Source: Chondrus crispus (Eukaryota; Rhodophyta; Florideophyceae; Gigartinales; Gigartinaceae). Taken from it: a stretch of 64,000 nt of DNA. Position numbers and translations under genes: made by a program. A model generated the notes under the pieces. The model ran no database searches. It had not been told where the DNA came from and saw nothing but the letters and a program-made list of their open reading frames with translations. Positions 46,401 to 57,462 of the stretch are shown here, piece by piece (the stretch's first letter is position 1; every line of letters begins with the position of its first letter). The stretch spans positions 41,378 through 105,377 of the forward strand of contig NW_005179210.1 of the NCBI RefSeq assembly GCF_000350225.1. The letters run 5' to 3'.

Positions 46401-49400
46401 TGCGCAGCTTGTTGGTGTCCGGCTGTGGTGTGTTCTGCCAATATGTCATTCTTGCTGCTGTGGAGCTTATTCTGACATATAAGCGGAACCATTCCACTGG
46501 TGAACTGCCTGTAATCCTTGAAGGAGATGTGAATGCTCCTGTATTGCAGGGCAGTCCTGATGACCTTTATGACACATGCCAGTGAGAAACGTTGGCCGTT
46601 GTTGGCGAATAAGAATGTCCAATGGGTTCTCATGGCTTCGTCACCATGGAGAGCTCTGACCATTTCGCATTCCAAGGGGCGAATGACCGACAAGTATGAG
46701 ATCATTCGGAAGGAAGTTTGCTTGTCGGGAAATCGGTACACCGCGCGGTTGTAACCGAGCGCGGCCCTTGACTTGCAGTAGCCAGGGTTGAACAAAATTT
46801 CGGAGTGGTGGCCGATGAAGATGTTCCGGATGTGTAGTGCAATGCGCCTGTCGGGCAGAGACTGCGGTCTGATAGTCCAGCAAAAACAACAACAGCAACA
46901 AAAAGAAGAACTGCCGATGGCACAGCGCTACGGAGTGTCCGACTCTCCCTTCTCCGTTTAAACGAGCTTGCGACTCGTAGTAGCTCGGATCCCTGATGGG
47001 GGGGGGCACAGAGAAATAGCCCGGCCCGGGATCGGTGTGGTAGAGACTTGCGAAGAGATCTGCTCGACGAGTGTGGGGTGGGGCGCGTACGTAGGTACCC
47101 CGGTTCCACTGGGTTGTAAGGCCAATGCTCGTTGAGCTTCTTCGACACCTTGTAACGCGACAAGGCCTTCGACGGGGGCGTGGCAACGCAGCCCGACGGG
47201 ATGAAATGAAAGTAGCAGCGCTACGTCAACCGTGCCGCCCGATGGCTCGAAACACCTACACCGGTTCGGTCGCAACCGACACCGATGGTACCGACACTGG
47301 CTCGTAATACGACGGAGCCCTTCGAGGGAGACGTCGTTGCAACGGTCTCCGTCGGAAAATGGGTCACAGTAGCAGCGCTACGTCAACTGTGCCGCCCGAT
47401 GGCTCGAAACACCTACACCGGTTCGGTCGCAACCGAGGCCGATGGCACCAACACAAGATAAGGGAAAAATAGGTAGAATTAGAGATAGAAAACGATAGGG
47501 AAATAAGGGAAAGAGAAAAGGGAACCCCGAGCGATAGAGGATGCCGTAGGCTTAGGTAAAAGGGAGCGTCTTGGTAGAGACGGACTTCGACCAAGGCGAC
47601 ATTCAACTCCGGCAACTCGGGTTGGTTTATTGACTTGTTCGGTCAAAGGGCTAAGTTATATAGAGCCCCGCCGGGGCGAGTACAGTAGCTCCCGGCTCTA
47701 GATTCTAGATCTAATCTAGTGTCAGCAAAATTAATGCCAACTAATTAACTAAATAAAATAAAATAATTAAAAATTAAAACTGTGCAATTATTCACACGTG
47801 TGTCCCCCAAACCCGGACTACTTTTCATATCCAAATGTTTTCCTTTCTTTTCACCCCCCTTTCCAGGTGCGTATTGCACTACAGGATGTTGTTCTCCCCA
47901 TTTTGTAGCCTATAAGTACATATCTCGGTTGCTCGACCGGGAGATCCGGACGAAAAATGCATCATAGCAAGTAGGGAGTCTTGGATGATTTGGCAATGAG
48001 CGAGAAACTGCAAGACTCCTGTTTTTGTCATTTGAACACCAGCGACTTGAATTTTCGGTCTTGGCCAGAGGAAGCAGTAGAGGTAGGGGATGGGCCAAGA
48101 CCGGATGCCTCATCTTGTGTAGGAACCCTGCGCGGAAAGGAACATGTGGGGTGGACGCAAGGTGTGCGATGGAGGTAATCGGACGATGGATTCATTAGAG
48201 CATGTAGGAGATGGGCAACGTTGGCCTGCACCCAGGAAGCGTGGTGAGTGAGGGAGGAGAGAAAGGAAAAGCCAGGAGCGCGGTTCGTGGGGTCGTCACG
48301 CAGAGATAAAACGAGTCGTTGGAAATCAGGAGGAAGCTCGGCCCCCAGAAGACAGTGTTCGTAGAAGAACTTGTCGAAAGTCTTGTGTTGGTTTGTGATG
48401 ATCGTCCCCAAAAGAGGCATGGAGAGGTGGTGAGATTTGATGATTCCACAAGGGTGTTGCTTGTGAATGGCACAGACGGCGAAAGAGATTGGACCTTCCT
48501 CATGTTTTATGATTCGCATGATGACATCCAAAGTTTTTCGTATGAATGTAGCGGCAGTGTTGGCATCTTGATCGACGGTTGCGATGATGGCAGCAGCTGG
48601 ATCTTGGTGGTTCTCGTTGAGATGGGCGGCCGGAAGGGGCGTTTCTGCTACTCGGCGGAGTTCTTGAATCGCTGTCACGGAAACAGCGTATTGGAGGGCG
48701 GCAAGAATGTGACTCATGTCACCGGCTTCGGCGAGTCTGAGGGTCGGGGAAGTCTCGGCGAAGAGTGGGGCGGAACTTGCAACGACGGTAGCGGCGACAA
48801 CAAAATTACGAACGGCCAAGTTGGTGAGGAGGTCGACATGCCTGAGCCGGACGAGGAGCAAGCTTTTCATGGCATCGTGAAGGCGACTGTGTAAGGCGTG
48901 GGAGAGAGTTTCACCTGGGGTCTCGTGGAGAGATGTGCGATTGAGCTCATGAAAGAAGGCGTCGATCACGACGGAAGTCTGTTCATTACGGGAAAAGTCG
49001 GCGTCCCGTGGCTGATGAGTGAAGAAGAGGAGGCGGGCAACATGACTAGCATATCTTCGTTCTGCCACAGATTGAACCTGTCGGAAGGGCGTAGTGCCGT
49101 GGAGGTTTATCGCTTGACGAAATCCATGCGTGACGTCCCTGACGACCTTGGCGATACTTTGAAAGTATAGATGGACGCAGGTTGCAACCGTGGATAAAGT
49201 TGCTTGAACGTCCTCCGTCGTGACGGCACCCGTGAGTTGAGCTGCCTTCTCACGGCGTAAAGGCAGAGCGTCGAGGGCTTCATCAAAGTCGGTGATCGAC
49301 AGGAATGTGTTGCGGAGGGCGATGCCGGAGTCTGCGTCATTTTCCTCCAATTCGGTATGAGATCGTCGACCCGGGGCCAGGTCCGAACTGGAACACGTTA

Positions 49401-50172
49401 GACGGGCCAGTACGTCGGCGGCACATTTGTGGAGGTCATAAGACGGGGAGTTGGGGTCTGGAGTGATGAGGTCTAGAGTTGAGTCGGTTGTTGTGTCCAT
49501 GGGGAGGGGTGACGACACCGGGGCGGATTGGATGGGATCTTCTTCTTCTGAGTCAGGAATGCCGACGGGGACTTGGGAGACGGTGACCATTTCCCCGATT
49601 GGCTCTTCGGCCGTAACGGGAAAGTATTTGGTCTTGGCACCACTAAACAGAGACTGGGCGCGAACAGCACCGCGGCCAATGATTTGATCAACCTCGGTCG
49701 GCGAGGGGTTTCCGGGTGCATCAGGCGGGTGGACGGAGTTCATATGCTGTCGAAGCCGTTTCGGAGTGCCCTTGGAGAGCTTGCAAAGAGGACAGAAGTA
49801 GACTAATTTGCAAGTGAATCCTTGAAGCGGGGGGAGGCTCTTGATCGGAAGAGTGATGGCCGGATCGAAGAGGAATTGGGGAGCCTGCAGGTAGTCGGAA
49901 AGGAGCGGAGAATCGGAAACAGAGGTACGGTGGAAGGAGAGGGCTTCTTCTGCGAGTCTAGAGCGCTGTGCGGCCTGGGGAGTAGGGATGTTGTGAACGT
50001 GGCGCAAGTGGTCGCTGAAGGCCCTTGCGCTGGGGGACCCGCTCTTGCAATCAACGCAGACAAGGATGAGGGGGATGGAATGGAAGCCAACAGACAAGGA
50101 CGTAGGTGCGAGATGCAGTGGCACCCAAGGATCGTTGCGGACGAAAGCGGCGGCATGCGATGGCGTAGTCAT
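43442..50172 (-). pseudogene. C2H2 / tyrosine-recombinase-like / RecQ helicase, unit 2 (one frameshift, one LTR insertion)
   Basis: Start chosen at ATG 50172 (MTTPSHAAAF) because unit 1 starts with the same residues; the frame is open 68 codons upstream. C2H2 pairs at C39-C42-H55-H60 and C127-C130-H143-H148 resemble the OrsD/DUF3505 type (from family knowledge, not searched). The 714-codon first part ends at a one-base frame change near 48,050. The recombinase region has SPGRATEI (arginine box), then a solo LTR at 46833-47883, then FKDYRQF and AHKHYGRT (candidate HxxR and tyrosine boxes). In the second part (start 46795): Walker A MPTASGKS 310-317, DEAH 404-407, LLSATVPP, QESGRSGRDG 642-651, zinc cysteines C701, C718, C727 and C730. 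A Gln/Pro-rich linker and Cys-rich tail follow. RecQ proteins unwind DNA 3' to 5'; the pairing with a recombinase suggests mobility. Confidence 0.9.
46833..47883. mobile_element. solo-LTR-like insertion in the unit 2 RecQ gene
   Basis: 1,051 bp with ends TGTAGTGCAATGCGCCTG and, at the right, the complement-like CAGGTGCGTATTGCACTACA. It is flanked by the 5-bp duplication GGATG (46828-46832 and 47884-47888). TG...CA ends and a 5-bp duplication fit an LTR; no coding region is visible. The first eight bases equal those of the Gypsy LTR at 11150, but the body differs. It contains a ~155-bp internal direct repeat (about 47215-47290 and 47370-47445, GCTACGTCAAC(C/T)GTGCCGCCCG) and a TATATAGAGCC promoter-like site near 47655. 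Outside it, the helicase frame resumes exactly. Confidence 0.85.
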
Positions 50173-51367
50173 TGCGCGTGAAGTCGGGAGAGAGCGGGAA
50201 AGGAGGCGAGAGGTGAGGGGTTTCGGGGATGCGAAACGCTGGGGAAGAAGAGAAGAGGTAAAGAGAGAGAGCGGGGGGTCAGTGAGTACGAGAACCCTGT
50301 ATATGTGAACATTGCGTCGAAATAAGACCTGCGAGGGGCTCATACTGAGTAGGAGACCGGGGAGCCTGGGTAGCACAGAAAGGAAGGGTTGACGTTCCGA
50401 TACGTGGTGAAGTTCTACGATGATGTGGAGAATTTGGCATAGTTAGTAGTGGGTGTCAAGGAAGTAGGGTCATGAAATTAAGGGTGATTACGTGAGTTAG
50501 GGAAACACGTCGCTGTATGGCGTCAGAAGGGAATGGGGATGTGAATTTGATCTGTGGTTTACCAGAGTCTGAATGAGGTGCAGGTTGAGCAATTTTGCTT
50601 TTGGTTGAAGTTATGAGTGTGCATCTCGAATTTGAGATTAGGAGGTGGAGGGGGATTACGGGAACACAGTTGTCCATGTACATTCCTAACAGTGGGGGCC
50701 GGTGGCTGTATACTTCCAAAAAATTCTTCGACCGACTTTCCTAGGCTGACGGCTTCCCAAGTCCAGGAAAATTCTAACTAATTGAAAACTCAATATTAAC
50801 ATTAAATATATAATGATTACAACATGCGCTAATTAATAACGAAATCGCGTCCCAAGGACGCGGGGGTTTGGAGCACCATTGTCTGGATGATGGAAGAGCT
50901 TGTGCAACAATTAAATGATCATTAAATATTAACCATAATTATTTACTAATTACAATATTTCTAATTAGGGGATTAATGGAGTAGGAGATTAATTAATGTC
51001 TGACACTGTCAAGCAAGAGTTAATAGCTGACAATATCCAGCAATTACGCGGACAACTCCCACGTACAACGGTCGTCACACACGACCTCCATTCGAGTTGG
51101 TGTGCTTGTTTAATGCATTGGGTCTATATATTTGCAGACTTATTACTGCACTCTAGGGCACTCTAGACTTCGTATTGTGACATTACGGCTTAAAAGACGT
51201 AGTCGATTCCACGATAGATTGGCAAAGGATATATAAGTAAAGTTTGTTGTTCAGTTATAGTGGGGGATTTTTCGACTATAGAGCCCTGCCGGGCTCTCAA
51301 AAATATCAGGGTACATCGCGCAGGCTTGCAAGAGCAGGCAAGGTCTTTGGTATGATATGCAATGTTC

Positions 51368-51441
51368 TGTCGTGCAACAAGATTTTCAAAAGCTGTATGG
51401 CTGGCCACCCATACAGCTTTTGAAAATCTTGTTGCACGACA
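51368..51441. repeat. 74-bp near-perfect palindrome (hairpin MITE family, copy c)
   Basis: TGTCGTGCAACAAGATTTTCA at the left is mirrored exactly at the right, and the centre GTATGGCTGGCCACCCATAC differs from a perfect palindrome only at the central G/C pairs. It is the minimal form of the family at 9524, 10044 and 53886, with no loop. Confidence 0.92.
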
Positions 51442-51778
51442 AAAATGCAATGTATTACACGTGGCAAATAAAATGCAATGTACTACACGTGTAGATGACT
51501 AAACTGCAATGAAGTACACGTGGCGAGCAAGACATTTATTAAATCGTAGTTAAATATTAATGTTAAGTATATAGTGTTTATGAAATGCATTAATTCATGT
51601 CCGACAGGGTAATGTTCCGCGATGGCGTCCTAAGGACGCAAAGTTTCGGGGTACCATTGTTCTAATGATGGTACTGCTCGACATTAATTAAATAGTAGTT
51701 AAATATTTAATTATTAACGTTAAATCTAAGATTTTTGATATTTTTTGGGGCGTGATTTGAGTATGATTCTAGTATGGT

Positions 51779-51890
51779 TGTCGCGCGACAAGATTTCATT
51801 TTGCTGTATGCGTGGCCAGCCATACTACAACTTTATTAAAATTTGATAACTTTTGGAGGGTGATTCTAGTATGGGTGGCCACACATACTA
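51779..51890. repeat. hairpin MITE family, copy d (right end lost)
   Basis: TGTCGCGCGACAAGATTTCA, then the GCTGTATG-GTGGCCAGCCATACTA arm, an AT-rich loop, and the arm TAGTATGGGTGGCCACACATACTA. The terminal TGTCGCGCGACA is missing at the right. Confidence 0.75.
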
Positions 51891-52939
51891 ACATTTCCTG
51901 TATTGGTAATATAGTGCTGACCTGCGGCAGTGGGACGAAAACGGCTCTATATCGAACCTGGCATTATATGAAATTTCGACTTTTAAATCCCACTTTTCTT
52001 GCATCACTGCTTTCGAAGTGTGGTTCCGTGAACTCCGATACCCTCCGATCACGAAGAAGCGGGTGTCCGTCGGATACTTTATTGCGTGGAAACTACGGTA
52101 TGACCCATTGCCTGCGTCTCATTACGTATGGTGTGCTGTACTGTCGTCTGGATCAAACTACACGAAAATTCTAACTAATTGAAAACTAAATATTAACATT
52201 AAATGTATAATGATTACAACATGCCCCAATTAATTACCAAACTGCGTCCCAAAGACGCAAGGGTTTGAAGCACCATTGTCTGGGTGATGGTAGAGCTTGT
52301 GCATCAATTAAATGATCATTAAAAATTAACTCAATTATTTACTAATTACAATATTTGTATTTAGGGGATTAATGGAGTAGGGGATTAAGTAATGTCTGAC
52401 ACAGTCAAGCAAGAGTTAATAGCTGACACTACCAAGCAATTATGCAGACAACTCCCACGTACAACGGTCCTCGCGCACGACCTCCATTGATTCCAAATTT
52501 TAGAAAAATGTCTTAGATTTTGGTTCTGTGATCAGTGGTCACTGATCACAGACCAAGGAGGGGTGTCGTACGACACCTCCAAATCTTGGACACAACCGGT
52601 TGAAACGGCAGCCCAATAATATCGAAAAAATATTTGCGTTAATAGGATGGTACAGTTTTAGAAGACCTTAATGTTAATGGAATGTACTTCAGATAGAGCG
52701 AGTCTGGCTTTAGGGCGGTGAGAATGTAGAAGGGTCTGTGGGTACAGAGCAATACTCGCGTTAATGGGATAGTACAGTTTTAGAAGACCTCAATATTAAA
52801 TGGAAAGTACTTCAGATAGAGGGAGGCTGGCTTTAGGGCGAAAAAACTGTCAACAGGCCTGTGAGCAGAGCGGGTATCGCTCGTGGCGAAGTTGTCATCG
52901 CCAAAACTTAAGATTGCAAATTTTTAGAAAATGTTTTAG

Positions 52940-53016
52940 ATTTTGGCCCTGTGATCAGTGGGTCTGTGATCAGTGGGTCTGTGATCAGTGGGTCTGTGAT
53001 CAGTGGGTCTGTGATC
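52940..53016. repeat. 15-bp tandem repeat ending in palindrome
   Basis: CTGTGATCAGTGGGT is repeated four times and ends CTGTGATCACAGACC. Each unit carries TGATCA. Related single palindromes, CTGTGATCAGTGGTCACTGATCACAG, are at about 52528-52553 and 53119-53144, each followed by a TGTCGTACGACA or TGTCGTACCACA block. The repeating CDQWV reading is a by-product of a 15-bp period. Confidence 0.88.
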
Positions 53017-53885
53017 ACAGACCGGCGAAGGGTGTCGTACGACATCGTCCTTGCTGTAAAATTTGACAAAATTTTAGATTCCAAATTTTTTGGCAAATGG
53101 CCCTGTGATCAATGGGTCTGTGATCAGTGGTCACTGATCACAGACCGGCGAAGGGTGTCGTACCACATCGTCATTTTAAGAAATATTTGCACCACAACCA
53201 AACGCTTCCAGCCCCCCAAACGGTGCATGCGCCTTTCCGCCCCGCGCCTTCCAGAACTCCGATCTCTCCACAAGCAGAGAGGCTCTACTGTGGGCTCACA
53301 AGAAGACTTCGTAATAACGAACAACACTGTTGTACAATTGTCGGATCTTGCTGTCATCGAAAGTTGTGTGAAAGCCATGTACGTGAGCATTAAATATATA
53401 ATGATTGCAATATGCGTTAATTAATAACGAGATCGCGTCCCAAGGACGCTCGGTTTTGGAGCACCATTGTCTGGATGATGGTAGAGCTTGTGCAACAATT
53501 AAATGATCATTAAATATTAACGTCAATTATTTACTAATTGCAATATTTCTAATTAGGGGATTGTCGGAGTAGGGGATTAATTAATAGGAGTCCTCGCGCA
53601 CGACCTCCATTCCAGTTGGTGTGCTTGTTTAATGCCTTGGGTCTATTTATTTGCTGACTTATTACTGCACTCTAGAGCACTCTAGACTTCGTATTGTGAC
53701 ATTGGGGCTTAAAGACGTAGTCGATTCCGCGATTGATTGGCAAAAGATATATAAGTAAAGTTTGTTGTTCAGTTATAGTGGGGGATTTTTTGACTATAGA
53801 GCCCTGCAGGGCTCTCAAAAATATCAAGGTACATCGCGCAGGCTTGCAAGAGCAGGGCAAGTATTTGGTATGATATGCAATGTTC

Positions 53886-54023
53886 TGTCGTGCAACAAGA
53901 TTTTCAAAAGCTGTATGGGTGGCCAGCCATACTGCAACTAATGTAATTTTTGCTAAATTTTTGGAGGTCGATTCCAGTATGGCTGGCCACCCATACAGCT
54001 TTTGAAAATCTTGTTGCACGACA
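53886..54023. repeat. hairpin MITE family, copy e
   Basis: Same ends as the 74-bp palindrome at 51368 (TGTCGTGCAACAAGATTTTCA) but with a ~64-bp AT-rich loop between the GTATGGGTGGCCAGCCATAC and GTATGGCTGGCCACCCATAC arms. Confidence 0.88.
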
Positions 54024-54565
54024 AAAATGCAATGTATTACACGTGGCGAATAAAATGCAATGTACTTCACGTGTGAATGACCAAAATGCAATGAAGTACA
54101 CGTGGCGACCAAAATGCAATGTTTTAGACGTGGCGACTTAATCAATGTCCGACAGTGTAATGTTCGGCGATTGCGTCCTAAGGACGCGGAGTTCCGGAGT
54201 GCCATTGTTCTAGTGATGGTACTGCTCGACATTAATTAAATCAAAGTTAAATATATAGTGTTTATAATAGACATTAATTAATGTCCGACAGTGTAATGTT
54301 CCAGGATGGCGTCCTAAGGACGCGTTGTTTCGGAGTACCATTGTTCTAATGATGGTACTGTGCTGCTCGACATTAATTACATCATAGTTAAATATATAGT
54401 GTTTATAATATGCATTAATTAATGTTCGACAGTGTAACGTGTTATAGATTGCGTTTTGATCTCCACGTGTCATACAAAGCATTTCTGTTCGCACGTGTAA
54501 TACATTGCGTTAGGGTGATTTTTGGTAATGTTTTGGGGGGTGATTTGGGTGTGATTCTAGTGCGG

Positions 54566-54690
54566 TTGTCGCGCGACAAGATTTCATTTTGCTGTATGGG
54601 TGGCCAGCCATACTACAACTTTATTAAAATTTGATAACTTTTCGGAGGGCAATTCTAGTATGGGTGGCCACCCATACTAACATTTCCTGT
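54566..54690. repeat. hairpin MITE family, copy f (right end lost)
   Basis: Close relative of the copy at 51779, with the same flanks on both sides (GGTTGTCGCGCGACAAGATTTCA; ACATTTCCTGTATTGGTAATATAGTGCTGACCTG), so the two share a larger duplicated segment of about 200 bp. Confidence 0.78.
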
Positions 54691-55587
54691 ATTGGTAATA
54701 TAGTGCTGACCTGTGTCTGTGGGACGAAAACGGCTCTATATCGAACCTGGCAGTATAAGAAAATTGAAATTTCGACTTTCTAAAGCCACTTTTCTTGCAT
54801 CACTGCTTTCAAGGAACTCACGCAGGGCGCTATCACTCATACTGCACATCTGCACTAAAGATTCAAGTCTTACAAATGCCAAAACGCTTTATGCTGGGAC
54901 CACAGACGCAGTGACGGACCTGGAATACTGGGATGGTCTGTTGCTGCGTTGTTTTTTGTGTCTATCCCTATCCCCCTGCCTCTGCCGTCCTCTTGCTCTG
55001 CCCTCGTCCTTGTGCCGCCGCCGCCCCCACCGCTGGCACCGCCGCTGCCGCCATTTGGCATTAGTCCCCTAAATCCCCTAATCGGATTGGTCTACTTCTT
55101 TTCTCGATCTGTTTATCGAAGATTGTGCTCTCATTGCCGTCCAAATCCGTAAGTACCACAAGTAAGGCGAGCCAGTCAACGGGGGCTGCTTCATTCTTGC
55201 TTGAAATCGCAGCAAATGATACGGCATCGCTTCGGAATGTTGTATCCTTACTCGGGGACGTCGAGAGGAACACACCCACCGTTAAGTTATTTTTTGCTGG
55301 CTTCAGAAGTTGAAAGCAAAGAAATTAACACGCCAAAAAAACAGCAAACACTCTAACTAAAGAAATAGAAACGATCGCAAAATTCTCGCTGCTTTACCAT
55401 GTACAAATCTCTGTAACTTGGAGTCACTCGCTTCTTCTGTCAGTGCCACTTGTTTCTCTTTGCTGATCAATGGAAGTATCCGTACTCTAAAGCGCAATAG
55501 ATCGCGCTCAGTCACAGGCCTGAAAGAAGTAGGCCGTCTCCGCATCGGCCGTTGAAGAGAAACACAGAGAACAGGGCTCTGAGGTGA

Positions 55588-55931
55588 TTAAATTGTACTG
55601 GGGTAAAGCATGACGCGAACGCCCTTTCCGATGGAATTCGGTGGCAACTGATTGCGAAATTTCGCGCGTACGTGACCGTTGTTTCCGTGCGGGGCAATAA
55701 TGCGGCCCCACATAACGCGATACTTTCTCGAGGCGCCGCTCGGAGTCTTCTTCTCGACTAGACCCTTGTAGACGTAAGCTACTCGCTTACACATGTAGAA
55801 CTGGGCATCCTTGCGATCCGATCCTTGATGCCGTCGATTAGAAGGCGTGACTAGCCACACTGCTGGTTACGTAGATTACGCTTGTAACCAAGATGTATTC
55901 CCTTGGAATGTAACCTTACGGTGTTCGTCAT
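55588..55931 (-). pseudogene. RPL33: ribosomal protein eL33 (RPL33/RPL35A) pseudogene, intronless
   Basis: From ATG 55931 the reading VRLHSKGIHLGYKRNLRNQ matches the eL33 N-terminus. An in-frame TAG follows shortly (near 55,855), then LLIDGIKDR. A 5-bp tandem repeat GATCG-GATCG near 55,820 shifts the frame. Beyond it, 55800-55588 encodes the rest: FYMCKRVAYVYKG, YRVMWGRIIAPHGNNGHVRAKF and GVRVMLYPSTI, the highly conserved eL33 C-terminus, with a normal stop. eL33 is a small protein of the large ribosomal subunit. The reading is continuous without introns, which suggests a retrocopy, although an intron-poor parent cannot be excluded. Confidence 0.9.
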
Positions 55932-56849
55932 TGTGATAGTTGAGATGGGCGAAATGAAGCACCGACGGTTTCAAGTGTGAGTGCAGGAAAGCGATAAGCA
56001 CTATGCCGGTACGACACAGGAGGCAGAGATATTTTCATGCTTTAATCGCACGCGTCTTCCTTCATGAAATCATGAAGGTAGAGAACACGCCCCCAAAGCC
56101 TCCTTCTCTTCTTCCTCCTGCCATTCACTATCGGGATACCCTATTGATCAGTGCACCGAAGCCTTTTCTGTTTCCCAGAGTTCATGGACAGGTTCACGAT
56201 GAGCCTGAAGACCCCTGCCATTTACCAAGAAAAAGCATTTGTGATTGCGCGGGAAGAAGTCGAGCCACGACTGACCAACGTCATAAATACGTCACTTTTG
56301 GCACACGGGAGTGATACGGATAGCAACTTAAACTAGCAGTCTAAGCTTCTCTTTGCAGTTTCGCCCTAGGCTCCTTCCTACCTAATGTACACTGGCGCTT
56401 TGTTTGATAATCCAGATCAAAAATGATGAACTATTGCAGTTGTCCTATCCCTCCAACCGATTAGTCACTTATTCCAAATTTCACAAGCATCACTACAGTC
56501 CATGGGCAACTTCACCAGAACCAATCTGGAATGACTTGCACTTCCGCTCTGCAATAAACTTCATATTCAAATTACAAGAGAAAGAAACATGCCCATTTTC
56601 CACAAGCATTATCAGCCTTGTAATTTCATCTGCATAAATGCAAATAGACTCATGGTGCTTCTACTCTAGTGCTGGCGCGAAGTGTAGGGAGTGCCTCGTG
56701 CGTATTTGATGGTAGATGGAGAGGGGCTACGCATGAGCATAGAAGGATGTACAGTGCTGCAACATCATCACCCAAACACGTGCCAATGCCTGTGACAACC
56801 GAGCAAGGTTACCCTACCCCTATACCACGTCTGCCCTCAGTGACATATT

Positions 56850-57370
56850 GGCTATAATAGCTCCGTCCCGCACCAGGCTGGGATGAAGCGCCATTGCCTC
56901 TCCTTCTCCATGCCCCTGCATTGCGCACTACAACAGCCTCGAAGCTCTCTCTGCATCCATCGCAAAACCCGTCCCCTCCGTCTCGCAGTAGGAGCGTCAT
57001 GCCGAGCATAGCATCGTGATCTTGGCGCATCTGGATCGCACGCTCGTACAACTCGGCACCGCGGCCCGCGTTGGTTCGCACGACCTCCGCACGTCGTATT
57101 TGCATGTCGCAAAGCCTCACCATCGCCTCGGCATCTCCGTGCCCTTCCACCCCAAGTTCAAACAGCTTCACAGATTTCACCGCACCCAAGGTTGCTCATA
57201 GCGTCACCATCATTGCCTTTCTCGACCCGCAATCTTACAACTCCACACTACGATCTATATTTCTCTCGACTCCCTCGATGCTTCCCTCCATCAGAACACC
57301 AAGTGGGACCATCGATTCGATACCATCGTGCTCAATCGCGCTCGGTGCTTCGGTCCCCCAAAATTTAATG
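56850..57370 (-). pseudogene. Sel1-like repeat protein fragment
   Basis: Reading leftward from about 57,370, the minus strand gives repeats of the ~36-40-residue Sel1 (TPR-like) pattern: AIEHDGIESMVPLGVLMEG, GVERNIDRSVELY, KGNDGDAMSNLG, GHGDAEAMVRLCDM, GRGAELYERAI, HDAMLGMTLLLRDGGDG. The frame changes at least twice (near 57,235 and 57,185), and no start or stop consistent with a full gene is seen. Sel1 repeats are alpha-helical protein-interaction scaffolds. Likely a decayed part of a larger gene. Confidence 0.6.
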
Positions 57371-57462
57371 GCGTTTTTCAAAGTAAAACGTGCGTGATTT
57401 CTTTGTCCCGCGGGTGGCCCCTGTCTTGTTGGCGAGCTCCGATTGGATGCTTCCTGTCTTGT

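Larger units (their letters stand above)
50440..54720. other. AT-rich interval of structured dispersed repeats
   Basis: No gene seen. A unit with GCGTCC(T/C)AAGGACGC (palindrome) and a second hairpin of the type GTACCATTGTTCTAATGATGGTAC recurs near 50,840-50,890, 51,610-51,680, 52,240-52,290, 53,420-53,480, 54,150-54,230 and 54,290-54,370, usually between TTAATTAATGTC(C/T)GACA blocks. Larger direct repeats: 50,790-51,080, 52,190-52,460 and 53,390-53,580; also 51,130-51,530 with 53,640-54,140. AATGCAATGTA(T/C)TACACGTGG blocks follow two of the hairpin elements. Confidence 0.7.

Noticed and set aside
46833-47883. DNA transposon with TIRs instead of a solo LTR
   Set aside because: Ends are inverted over ~18 bp, but TG...CA termini, a 5-bp duplication, a TATA-like site and absence of coding sequence fit an LTR better. 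Not fully excluded.
41966-50440. Terminal inverted repeats bounding RecQ unit 2
   Set aside because: I compared the left end (CCTATGTTTAGTTCTGG) with the right end (...ATGTGGAGAATTTGGC) and found only a short CGATACG/CGTATCG match, not convincing TIRs.
52951-53066. Protein with repeated CDQWV motif
   Set aside because: Direct translation of a 15-bp tandem repeat; not a gene.
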